From: DASQFQ01 sp963805525
Lineage (GTDB): Bacteria; Actinomycetota; Thermoleophilia; Solirubrobacterales; Solirubrobacteraceae
NCBI GenBank assembly: GCA_963805525.1
Contig: CAWDUT010000007.1
Location: 620,001 to 684,000, forward strand
Length of the DNA stretch: 64,000 bases
Reading direction: 5' to 3'
The position numbers were made by a program, and so were the translations under genes. The notes beneath the pieces were generated by a model. It was given only the letters and a program-made list of their open reading frames with translations. It searched no databases and was not told the DNA's origin. Numbering within the stretch: position 1 is the stretch's first letter; each line of letters starts with the position of its first letter. Shown one piece after another: positions 56,254 to 63,510 of this stretch.

Positions 56254-57205
56254 CCGGCAGCACCACCGCCGCGCCCTCGATCGCGCCCGCCCGCAGGCGG
56301 CTGAGCGCGTCCTCCGCCTCACCGATGGAGAAGGGCGTGACGGTGGTGCGTACCGGCACCTGCGGCGCCAGCGCGAGGAACTCCTCGGCGTCGGCGCGCG
56401 TGAGGTTGGCGACCGAGCGCAGCACCCGCTCCTCCCACAGGTCGGCGTAGGGGAAGGAGGGGATGTCGCTCATGTGGATCCCGGCGCACACGACGGTGCC
56501 GCCGGGCGCGGTCGCCCGCAGCGCGGCGGGAACGAGCTCGCCCACCGGGGCGAAGATCAGCGCCGCGTCGAGCGGCTCCGGCCCGGGCTGCATGGCGTCG
56601 CCCGCCCACTCGGCGCCGAGCGACCGCGCGAGCTCCTGGGCGCCGGCGTCCCCGGCGCGCGTGAAGGCGAACACCCGCCGCCCCTCGTGCACGGCGACCT
56701 GGCAGATGATGTGCGCCGCCGAGCCGAAGCCGTAGAGCCCGAGCCGCTGCCCGTCGCCCGCCAGCCGCAGCGCGCGGTGCCCGATCAGCCCGCCGCACAG
56801 CAGCGGCGCGAGCTGGAGCGGGTCCTCGTCCTCCGGCAGCGGGAAGCAGAAGCGCTCGTCGGCGACCGCCCACTCGGCGTAGCCGCCGTCGATGTCGCGA
56901 CCCGTGAAGCGCGCCCGCACACAGAGGTTTTCGCGGCCCGAGCGACAGTACTCGCACTCGCCGTCGGTCCAGCCCAGCCACGGCACGCCGACCCGCCGGC
57001 CGTCGGGATCGCGCGCCACGATCTGGTGGCCGAGGATCAGCGGCAGGTGCCCGGGCTCGACCTCGCCGTCGCGCAGGTGCAGGTCGGTGCGGCACACCCC
57101 GCACGCCTCCACCCGCAACAGCAGCTGGCCGGGGCCCGGCGACGGCTCGGCGACCTCGGCCACCCGCAGCGGCCGGCCGGGCTCGTCGAGCAGCGCGGCT
57201 CTCAC
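56246..57205 (-). CDS. Zinc-dependent alcohol dehydrogenase-like protein (MDR)
   Basis: The 319-residue MDR protein has catalytic zinc ligands Cys38 (CGVCRTDLH), His60 (LGHQ) and a Cys in LLCGGLIGHRAL, and the NAD(P) loop LYGFGSAAHIICQ. The structural-zinc lobe reads D81-x2-C84-x2-C87-x7-C95, so the first of the four structural cysteines is aspartate. The GTG at 57205 follows a structured intergenic region whose 11-bp closing stem abuts the start. Related proteins (adh_fam_2 group) act on primary alcohols or aldehydes. Confidence 0.88.
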   Translation of the reverse strand: MRAALLDEPGRPLRVAEVAEPSPGPGQLLLRVEACGVCRTDLHLRDGEVEPGHLPLILGHQIVARDPDGRRVGVPWLGWTDGECEYCRSGRENLCVRARFTGRDIDGGYAEWAVADERFCFPLPEDEDPLQLAPLLCGGLIGHRALRLAGDGQRLGLYGFGSAAHIICQVAVHEGRRVFAFTRAGDAGAQELARSLGAEWAGDAMQPGPEPLDAALIFAPVGELVPAALRATAPGGTVVCAGIHMSDIPSFPYADLWEERVLRSVANLTRADAEEFLALAPQVPVRTTVTPFSIGEAEDALSRLRAGAIEGAAVVLPVS

Positions 57206-57206
57206 G

Positions 57207-57374
57207 AGGTGGTCGATGCTGCGGCCGCCGTGCCTGGATGTGCGTGGCCCGTGGATGCAGGGGCGTGCACGCCGAAGGGGGATCGTGGCAGCGCCACCTC
57301 CCGCTTCCGGCGGGTGCGGCCCTGCGCCGCGGGACGCGTGCAGACGGGTACGGGGGTCGTGGGATCGACCACCT
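57207..57374 (-). ncRNA. Structured intergenic region, candidate cis-regulatory RNA
   Basis: The 167-bp gap holds no convincing coding sequence. It is bounded by a perfect 11-bp inverted repeat, AGGTGGTCGAT (57207-57217) and ATCGACCACCT (57364-57374). One arm overlaps the stop codon of the membrane protein gene and the other ends 1 nt before the ADH start codon. Inside are GTGGC-AGC-GCCAC, CCCGC-TTCCG-GCGGG, GCGGC-CCTGC-GCCGC and the palindrome GGCGTG-CACGCC. No known riboswitch motif was recognised. Confidence 0.4.
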
Positions 57375-58026
57375 AGGTGAACAGGGTCAACACCCCGGCG
57401 AGCACGAACGCGCCCGCCCACACCGCGTCGAGGTTGATCCACGCGCCCTTGACCACCGCGACGCCGAGGTGCTTGTAGACGAGCGTCGCCACCACCCACA
57501 TCACCGCCAGCATCGCCGCCACGTGGAGCGTGATCCCCAGCGCGGCGCCGGGGATCGAGAGCCCCTGGTCCTGCGCCGCGGCGATCGCGTGGTCGCTCGC
57601 CGCCGCATTGTCGACCGCGCCGGCCCCGATCAGCACCGGCGCCACCATCAGCCCGGCGCCGTGGGCGGTCGACATCAGGAACGACCACCCGGCCAGCTCG
57701 CGCCGCCCGACGTTCCCGCGCATCACCCAGCGGAAGTGCGCGCGCGGCTTGATGAAGCGGAACAGCCCGAACGCGATCAGCGCCACGCCGGCGCCGAGGT
57801 GCAGCGCCGACGGGTCGGTGATCAGCCCCAGCCCGAGCACGAGCACGGCGATCACGAGGATCGACGCCTCGTGCCCGATCGCGATCGCCGGCAGCGCCCT
57901 CGACACCGCGCGGCGATCGCGCTCCTGCATCCCGAGCGCGACCGCGAACAGCCAGCCCATCGCGGGGTTCAGCCCGTGATAGGCGCCCAGCAGCCCGAGC
58001 AGGATCCAGGGCCAGAGGTCGTGCAT
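57373..58026 (-). CDS. Six-helix membrane protein with conserved histidines, beside methanethiol oxidase
   Basis: This 217-residue polytopic protein has about six helices and histidines near membrane edges: GAYHGLNPAMGW, AIGHEAS, STAHGAG and TLHVAAM. The layout is loosely like NiCoT/UreH/HupE metal transporters. It lies 1 bp after the SELENBP1/methanethiol oxidase gene, an enzyme known to need copper in bacteria, so metal supply is a possible role. No family was firmly recognised; the assignment is inference. Confidence 0.7.
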   Translation of the reverse strand: MHDLWPWILLGLLGAYHGLNPAMGWLFAVALGMQERDRRAVSRALPAIAIGHEASILVIAVLVLGLGLITDPSALHLGAGVALIAFGLFRFIKPRAHFRWVMRGNVGRRELAGWSFLMSTAHGAGLMVAPVLIGAGAVDNAAASDHAIAAAQDQGLSIPGAALGITLHVAAMLAVMWVVATLVYKHLGVAVVKGAWINLDAVWAGAFVLAGVLTLFT

Positions 58027-58027
58027 C

Positions 58028-59428
58028 TCAGTCGGGGAAGCAGTACGAGTCGCTCGACGCGTCGCCGCCGGCCAGGCGCACCTGGTGCGGCCGCTCGCCG
58101 CTGTACTCGACGAACAGGTCGGGGTCGAGCGTCAGCGAGCCGTCCTCGCCGGCGTCGAGCTTGACCAGCCAGCCGTCGATCCCGTCGGGGTAGAACTGCG
58201 CGTCCCACGAGGCGTAGAGCGAGTTCGTCAGGTACACGCGCTTGCCGTCGCGCGACAGCTCGACCATCTGCGGGCCGCCGTTGAGGGCGCCGGCCGCGGG
58301 GTGCGCCGCGCGCTCGACGATGCCGCCGAGGCGCACCGAGCCGGTCTCGCGCGGGTTGCGCGGGTCCGAGACGTCGTAGCGCTTGAGCTCGCCGGTGCCC
58401 CAGCAGGACACGACCAGCGACTGGTCGTCGACGGAGAGCGCGATGTCGGTGACCAGCGGCGGCACGGCGCCGAACGGCTGCAGCGCGGGCGGGAGCTGCT
58501 CGGTCTCGGCCGGCTCCGGCGGGATCGTGATGACCTTCTCGGCCTTGAACGTGCCGTCCGGGTTGCGCTCCCACAGCCACACCGAGGCGGTGAGGTCGGC
58601 GGTCGAGGCGACCACACCGACGAACCCGTAGGCCTTGCGCGGGTCGTGCGCCGGCCGCAGCTCGAGCACCATCTGGTGCTCCGCGCCGAGGTCGATCTCC
58701 TGGATGTGCTTGCGCTTCTCGAGATCCCAGATGTGGAGCTTGTGGCCGTACTGGTTGCTCAGCAGCAGCTCCGGGTTCAGGCCGCCCTCGACCATGTTCG
58801 GCGTGCCCCACTCGGAGGTGATGACCGTGCCCTGGTTGAGGTGCCACCAGAAGTCGTAGGCCAGCTCCTGCGGCCCGCGGTCCTGCTCCCACGCGCCCTT
58901 CACCGAGAAGTTGTCGTGGTCGAGCAGGAAGATGCCGCCCGGGCCGTTGCCGTCGGGGGCGCCGAGCGCGGAGACGTAGATCCCGTCGGGGCCGCAGTGG
59001 ATCGTGTGCGGCCGCGAGTAGCCGGTCTTCGACGCGATCTCCTCGGCCTCGATGACCTTCGTGAGCGTCGGGTTGTGCGGGTCGTCCTTGACGTCGACGA
59101 TGTGGATCCGCGACGAGCGCAGGCCCGGCACGAGCAGGTAGCGACGCTCGATGTGCGGGTGCGCGGCCCACGGGCACAGCGCGGACGAGCAGGCGTTCCA
59201 GCCGAAGTGGTGGAGCTCGTCGCCGACGTTGGGCATGTCGAGGCGGCCGACGAGCTGGCCGTAGGTGGGGGAGCCGGCCTCGAGGTCGAGAACGGTCAGC
59301 GCGTCAGGTGCGCTGTCGCCGTTCGTGCCGGTGTTCAGCGCGACGACGTATGCGTGCGTCTCGGCGGGGGCGCTGGCTGCGTCCGACGGCGAGGCGTAGA
59401 AGGTGGGGTCTGGGGTGAGCCGGGCCAT
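58028..59428 (-). CDS. Selenium-binding protein / methanethiol oxidase (SELENBP1, MtoX-like)
   Basis: The 466-residue seven-bladed propeller has the family hallmarks: DELHHFGWNACSSALCPW, HIHIVD-like SRIHIVDVKDDP, YSRPHTIHCGPDG, SEWGTPNMVEGG and DGKRVYLTNSLYASWD. Its histidines correspond to the copper site. Bacterial homologues oxidise methanethiol to formaldehyde, hydrogen sulfide and hydrogen peroxide. No signal peptide is visible. The 5' end overlaps the preceding small membrane-protein frame. Confidence 0.93.
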   Translation of the reverse strand: MARLTPDPTFYASPSDAASAPAETHAYVVALNTGTNGDSAPDALTVLDLEAGSPTYGQLVGRLDMPNVGDELHHFGWNACSSALCPWAAHPHIERRYLLVPGLRSSRIHIVDVKDDPHNPTLTKVIEAEEIASKTGYSRPHTIHCGPDGIYVSALGAPDGNGPGGIFLLDHDNFSVKGAWEQDRGPQELAYDFWWHLNQGTVITSEWGTPNMVEGGLNPELLLSNQYGHKLHIWDLEKRKHIQEIDLGAEHQMVLELRPAHDPRKAYGFVGVVASTADLTASVWLWERNPDGTFKAEKVITIPPEPAETEQLPPALQPFGAVPPLVTDIALSVDDQSLVVSCWGTGELKRYDVSDPRNPRETGSVRLGGIVERAAHPAAGALNGGPQMVELSRDGKRVYLTNSLYASWDAQFYPDGIDGWLVKLDAGEDGSLTLDPDLFVEYSGERPHQVRLAGGDASSDSYCFPD

Positions 59429-59691
59429 CTGCCAAACCTGGCAAACCTGGTCGACCTAGTCAACAAGCTCGGGGAGAGATCACCGAGATGGTCACGCCGT
59501 CGGTGCGGCCAGGGGCCGGCGTCGGGCAGCGGAGGGCCGCCGTCGGGTCCGCGGCCACCGCCACCGGGGCCGCCGCCGCCGTCCTCGTCCTCGTCGTCGC
59601 GCAGCTTGAAGAACCAGACCAGCCAGACGACAAGCGCGCCGATGTCGAACACGCGCAGCCCGACCATGAAAATCCAGCCCGTCAGGGTCAC
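59335..59691 (-). CDS. Small membrane protein with Gly/Pro-rich tail
   Basis: From GTG 59691 a single helix (GWIFMVGLRVFDIGALVVWLVWFFKL) is followed by an acidic, glycine-rich linker (DDEDEDGGGGPGGGG) and a basic PWPHRRRDHLG motif. The reading frame stays open for 118 residues and overlaps the first 94 bp of the methanethiol oxidase gene, where the composition becomes Arg/Thr/Pro-rich. Promoter-like TTTACG and TAGTGT (16-bp spacer) lie 10 bp upstream. No function was recognised. Confidence 0.6.
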   Translation of the reverse strand: MTLTGWIFMVGLRVFDIGALVVWLVWFFKLRDDEDEDGGGGPGGGGRGPDGGPPLPDAGPWPHRRRDHLGDLSPSLLTRSTRFARFGRWPGSPQTPPSTPRRRTQPAPPPRRTHTSSR

Positions 59692-59704
59692 TCCACTGCG
59701 AACA

Positions 59705-60502
59705 CTACCTCTGTTTCGCCACTCGTAAAGCCTGTGTTGACACCCCGACGCGACCGCGCTCATCGGACAGGACGCTGGTGCACGATCCGGCACCGCTCGG
59801 GCCCAGCCGAGTCGTCGCGTCCATCGCCATCCACTCGCCCTCCGGCGGGCGCTCCAGGTGGATGCCGAGCTCGACGTTGATGAACACCCACTCCTGCCAG
59901 TCGAGCACGTGGGAGATGCCGCTGGCAGCGTCGGCCATCACCAGCAGCCGCTCGAGCGGGGTGGCCGGCTCGCCGCGCACGAGCGGCACCTTCAGACGCG
60001 TCCAGCACGCCGCCGGCCCGGGGGCGTCGAACTCGCCGTGGGTGAAGCGCCAGTCGAGCGCGGCGTGGTAGGCGACCGGCTCGGTCCAGAACTCGGGCAG
60101 CGAGCTCGTGCCCTCGGAAGGTGGGGGAGGGGGCGGCTCGGGCTCGCCGAGTCCGCCGGGCAGGTCGAGCTTCTCGGCGCGCAGGCGCCACGCGCTCAGC
60201 CGCATCAGCGCATCGCCGCTCCCGGCGTCGAGCAGCGTGGCCTCGATCTGCTCGACGTTGCGGCCGGGGCGGACGGTGCGCGTCTCGATCCGGTGCGGCG
60301 CGAGCGGGACGGGGCGGAGGATGTCGTAGGCGAGCCGGCCGGCCTGGCCGGGCTCGACCTGACCCGTGAGCTCGACGGCGCGGGCGAGCAGCGCGGCGGG
60401 CGGGCCGGCGTGCTGGAAGTTGCGGTCCCACGGGCCGCGGGTCAGCCCGGTGGGGACGAACGTGTCCCCGTCGGGCTCGTACAGGCAGTCGGGCAGCTCC
60501 AC
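59705..60502 (-). CDS. Acyl-CoA thioesterase family protein (double hotdog, TesB-like)
   Basis: The 265-residue protein with two hotdog halves, the first around GPWDRNFQHAGPPAALLARAV and the second ending WMAMDATTRLGPSGAGSCTSVLSD (both partly quoted), matches actinobacterial thioesterase/TesB-like proteins that hydrolyse acyl-CoA. The GTG at 60502 is chosen because TATCCT lies 8 bp upstream on the minus strand; longer starts would overlap the divergent DsbA-like gene. Confidence 0.85.
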   Translation of the reverse strand: MELPDCLYEPDGDTFVPTGLTRGPWDRNFQHAGPPAALLARAVELTGQVEPGQAGRLAYDILRPVPLAPHRIETRTVRPGRNVEQIEATLLDAGSGDALMRLSAWRLRAEKLDLPGGLGEPEPPPPPPSEGTSSLPEFWTEPVAYHAALDWRFTHGEFDAPGPAACWTRLKVPLVRGEPATPLERLLVMADAASGISHVLDWQEWVFINVELGIHLERPPEGEWMAMDATTRLGPSGAGSCTSVLSDERGRVGVSTQALRVAKQR

Positions 60503-60510
60503 GCTGCGCG

Positions 60511-60540
60511 AGGATAGTTGCGCGTGCACCTTGATAGCCT
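60511..60540. promoter_or_regulatory. Divergent -10 elements (thioesterase / DsbA-like)
   Basis: Minus-strand TATCCT (60516-60511) is 8 bp before the thioesterase GTG at 60502. Plus-strand TAGCCT (60535-60540) is 7 bp before the DsbA-like GTG at 60548. Both decide otherwise ambiguous start codons. Confidence 0.5.
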
Positions 60541-60547
60541 CGAGGTC

Positions 60548-61474
60548 GTGGAGGTGCAGGTCACCCATTTCTCTGATCCGGGGTGCCCGTGGGCGTACTC
60601 GGCGTCACCCGCGCATGCCGTGCTGCGCTGGCGCTACGGCGCCCAGCTGCAGTGGCGGCTCGTCACCATCGGGCTGACCGAGGACGCCGAGCAGTACATC
60701 CGCCGCGGCTACTCGCCGGCGGGCTCGGCCCGCGGCTACGTGACCTTCCGCCGCCGCGGCATGCCGTTCGCGACCCAGCCGCGGCCCCGCGTCACCGCGA
60801 CCGGCCAGGCGTGCCGCGCGATCGTGGCGACCCGCCTGCAGGCGCCCGAGCTCGAGCACGCGGTGTTCCGCGCGCTGCAGTTCGGCTGGTTCACCACGCC
60901 GCTGGTGATGGAGGACCACGACGACCTCGCGGTCGCGCTCTCGCGGGTCGAAGGGCTCGACGTCGACGCGATCCTGGGCGCCATCGGCTCGGACGAGGTC
61001 GAGGCCGCATACCAGGCCGACCGCGCCGAGGCGCGCACCGCCGAGGGCACGCCGACCGAGGCGCAGGGCAAGGCCGCGCGTACCGACGGTCAGGTGCGCT
61101 ACACGGCGCCGTCGCTGATCTTCGAGCACGAGGGCCGGCGCCTCGAGGCCGGCGGCTTCCAGCACATCGAGGCCTACGACGTCGTGCTCGCCAACCTCGC
61201 TCCGCAGCTCGAGCGCACGCCGCCGCCGCAGGACCCGCTCGAGGCGCTCGAGGCGTTCGACTACGGGCTGACCACCTACGAGGTGGCGGCGGTCATGAAC
61301 CACGACAAGAACGAGCCGGACCCCGAGAGCGCCGAACTCGCGCTGATCGAGCACGTGGCCGAGGGCCGCGTCATCCGGGAGTCGCTGGGGGACGGGGCGC
61401 TGTGGCGCGTTCCCTCCGCGCAAAGCGGTCCGGGTCGAACGGCGACAGGTCAAGCGGCAGCCGCTCCCCGCTGA
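60548..61474 (+). CDS. DsbA-family protein with CPWA active site
   Basis: This 308-residue thioredoxin-fold protein begins VEVQVTHFSDPGCPWAYSASPA; the active site is C13-P-W-A, so the second cysteine of CxxC is missing. Helical insertion and GSDEVEAAYQADRAEA follow, then the cis-Pro-like region YTAPSLIFEHEGRRLEAGG. It resembles FrnE/2-hydroxychromene-2-carboxylate isomerase-type DsbA proteins, which are cytoplasmic. The last 104 bp overlap the 3' end of the convergent FAD oxidoreductase. Confidence 0.85.
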   Translation: MEVQVTHFSDPGCPWAYSASPAHAVLRWRYGAQLQWRLVTIGLTEDAEQYIRRGYSPAGSARGYVTFRRRGMPFATQPRPRVTATGQACRAIVATRLQAPELEHAVFRALQFGWFTTPLVMEDHDDLAVALSRVEGLDVDAILGAIGSDEVEAAYQADRAEARTAEGTPTEAQGKAARTDGQVRYTAPSLIFEHEGRRLEAGGFQHIEAYDVVLANLAPQLERTPPPQDPLEALEAFDYGLTTYEVAAVMNHDKNEPDPESAELALIEHVAEGRVIRESLGDGALWRVPSAQSGPGRTATGQAAAAPR

Positions 61475-62480
61475 TTGCCGCGGCGATCAGCTCGCCGGTG
61501 ATCGGGCCGAGCCCGACGCCCGCGCCCTCGTGGCCGGTCGCTACCCAGATGCCGGTTCGCGAGCGCCCGATCGCGGGGAGCCCGTCGGGGAGCCAGGGGC
61601 GCAGGCCGGCCCACGCGCTGTTCGGCTCCAGCGACCTGACCGCGGGGATGATGCGGGCCGCCTCCTCCAGCAGCCGTGCGCTGACCGCCGGGTCCACGCT
61701 CGTGTCGAAGCCCTTGCGCTCCCGGCTCGACCCGACGAGCACGTGGCCGTCGAGCGTCGTCTCGATCACCGTCGAGACCTGCAGCTCGGCGTCGGCGGCC
61801 GCCACCGCGGCGAGGTAGCCGCCGTCGACGACCTTGTGGCGGATCTCGAGCCGCCCGCTGAGCCGGACGAGCTGGCCCTTGCGCGGCTCGAGCGGGAGGT
61901 GGAGGCCGGCGTTGCGCGCGAGCTCCGCGCTCCAGGGGCCGGCCGCGAGGACGACCTCGTCGGCTTGCAGCTCGCCGAGCTCCTCCACCCGGGTGTGGGT
62001 CCGGATCGTGATGCCGGGCTCCTCGGCCATCGCGCGGGCGGTCGCGCGCGGATCGCACTGGAGGTCGCCGGGGACCCAGGTCGCGCCGAGCACCTGGCCC
62101 AGCGCGGGCTCGAGCGCGCGCGCCTGGCCGGGCTCGAGCAGCTCGCACTCCACGCCGCCCGCGCGCAGGCGCTCGATCCGGTCCGGCTCGGCGGCCAGCC
62201 CGGCCTCGGTACGGTGGACGATCAGCGCGCCCTTGCGCCGGATACCCGCCCGCTCGCCGTACGCGGCCTCGATCTCGTCGTAGGCGGCGCGGCCGAGGAC
62301 CGCGAGGTCGAGTTCCGGCCCCGCGTCCTTGTCCGCGCACAGCACGTTGCCCTCGCCGAGCCCGGTGGTGCCGCCGGAGACCTCGCCGGCGTCGATGAGT
62401 TCGACCTCGACGCCCCGCCGGGCAAGCGCCCGCGCGGTCGCGGCGCCGACGATGCCGGCGCCCACCACCGCGACCCTCAA
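61371..62480 (-). CDS. FAD-dependent oxidoreductase (DAO family), probable D-hydroxyproline dehydrogenase
   Basis: The 369-residue DAO-fold protein has the ADP-binding GAGIVGAATARALARRG, GEVSGGTTGLGEGNVL, LAAGPWSAELA and the C-terminal GLRPWLPDGLPAIG and GHEGAGVGLGPITGELIA motifs. Adjacent proline racemase/epimerase and DapA-like genes point to oxidation of D-hydroxyproline. The start is TTG 62480, whose bases lie in copy 2 of the 33-bp repeat. The 3' end overlaps the DsbA-like gene. Confidence 0.85.
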   Translation of the reverse strand: MRVAVVGAGIVGAATARALARRGVEVELIDAGEVSGGTTGLGEGNVLCADKDAGPELDLAVLGRAAYDEIEAAYGERAGIRRKGALIVHRTEAGLAAEPDRIERLRAGGVECELLEPGQARALEPALGQVLGATWVPGDLQCDPRATARAMAEEPGITIRTHTRVEELGELQADEVVLAAGPWSAELARNAGLHLPLEPRKGQLVRLSGRLEIRHKVVDGGYLAAVAAADAELQVSTVIETTLDGHVLVGSSRERKGFDTSVDPAVSARLLEEAARIIPAVRSLEPNSAWAGLRPWLPDGLPAIGRSRTGIWVATGHEGAGVGLGPITGELIAAAISGERLPLDLSPFDPDRFARRERATAPRPPATPG

Positions 62481-62511
62481 CCCTCAACCCGCCTCAAGGG
62501 GTCTGACCCCT
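62479..62511 (-). repeat. 33-bp palindromic repeat, copy 2 (intergenic)
   Basis: It is the reverse-strand copy of the repeat at 33820-33852, with two mismatches. It fills the space between the epimerase stop (62512) and the oxidoreductase TTG and contributes that start codon. Confidence 0.8.
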
Positions 62512-63510
62512 TCAGAGCGTGAACCCGGCGGGGAAGGGGTCGCTCGGGTCGAGCAGGTACTGGCCCATCCCGGTGATCCACGCGCGGCCGGTGATCTCGG
62601 GGATGACTGCGGCACGGCCGCCCACCTCGGTCTCGCCGACCAGCCGGCCGGTGAACCGCGTCCCGATCACCGACTCGTGCACGAAGTCGGTGTTCAGCGC
62701 CAGCTCGCCGCGGGCGTGCAGCTGCGCCATCCGCGCGCTCGTGCCGGTGCCGCAGGGCGAGCGGTCGAGCCAGCCCGGGTGGATCGAGACGGCCGCGCGG
62801 GCGTCGGCGCCGTCGTGGCCGGGCGCGGTGAAGATGACGTGGCGCAGGCCGGCGATCCGCTCGTCCGCCGGATGCACGGGGCGGTCCTGGGCCTCAATCG
62901 CGGCCATCACGCGCGCGCCCGCGTCGATCAGCTCCGGCGCGCGCTCGGGGTCGACCTCGAGCTCCAGCGTCGCGGCGTCGACGATCGCGTAGAAGTTGCC
63001 GCCGAACGCGAGGTCGTAGACGAGCGGCCCGTCCGGCAGCTCCACGATCGCGTCGCGCCGCTCCAGGAACGCGGGCACGTTGCGCAGTGTCACCGCCGTC
63101 GCGGCGCCCTCGCTCACCGCCACCCGCACCTCGACCAGCCCGGCGGGCGTGTCGAGCCGGATCACCGTCTCCGGCTCGGTGACCGCCACCATCCCCGTCT
63201 CCACCAGCACGGTCGCGACCCCGATCGTTCCGTGCCCGCACATCGGCAGGCAGCCGGAGACCTCGATGAATAGGACGCCCCAGTCGGCGTCGTCGCGGGT
63301 CGGGGGCTGGAGGATCGCGCCCGACATTGCGCCGTGCCCGCGGGGCTCGCGCATCAGCAGCCGCCGCAGATCGTCCAGCTCGGCCTCGAAGTGGGCCTTG
63401 CGCTCGAGCATCGTCGCGCCGGGCAGCGGGCCCACGCCGCCGGTGACGACGCGGGTCGGCATGCCCTCGGTGTGCGAGTCGACGGCGGCGAAGACGCGCG
63501 CCGCCCTCAA
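62512..63510 (-). CDS. Proline racemase family, probable 4-hydroxyproline 2-epimerase
   Basis: The 332-residue protein has both catalytic cysteines: Cys91 in MCGHGTIG and Cys253 in SPCGTGTSAR. FAAVDSHTEGMPTRVV starts the fold. With both cysteines it is a racemase/epimerase rather than a hydroxyproline dehydratase. It converts trans-4-hydroxy-L-proline to cis-4-hydroxy-D-proline if the neighbouring dehydrogenase and deaminase are its partners. The TTG start overlaps the DapA-like stop (TTGA). Confidence 0.9.
   Translation of the reverse strand: MRAARVFAAVDSHTEGMPTRVVTGGVGPLPGATMLERKAHFEAELDDLRRLLMREPRGHGAMSGAILQPPTRDDADWGVLFIEVSGCLPMCGHGTIGVATVLVETGMVAVTEPETVIRLDTPAGLVEVRVAVSEGAATAVTLRNVPAFLERRDAIVELPDGPLVYDLAFGGNFYAIVDAATLELEVDPERAPELIDAGARVMAAIEAQDRPVHPADERIAGLRHVIFTAPGHDGADARAAVSIHPGWLDRSPCGTGTSARMAQLHARGELALNTDFVHESVIGTRFTGRLVGETEVGGRAAVIPEITGRAWITGMGQYLLDPSDPFPAGFTL

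Noticed and set aside
57207..57374. Cobalamin riboswitch ahead of the dehydrogenase gene
   Set aside because: The region is structured, but I could not find the B12 box or other conserved core of known riboswitch classes on either strand.
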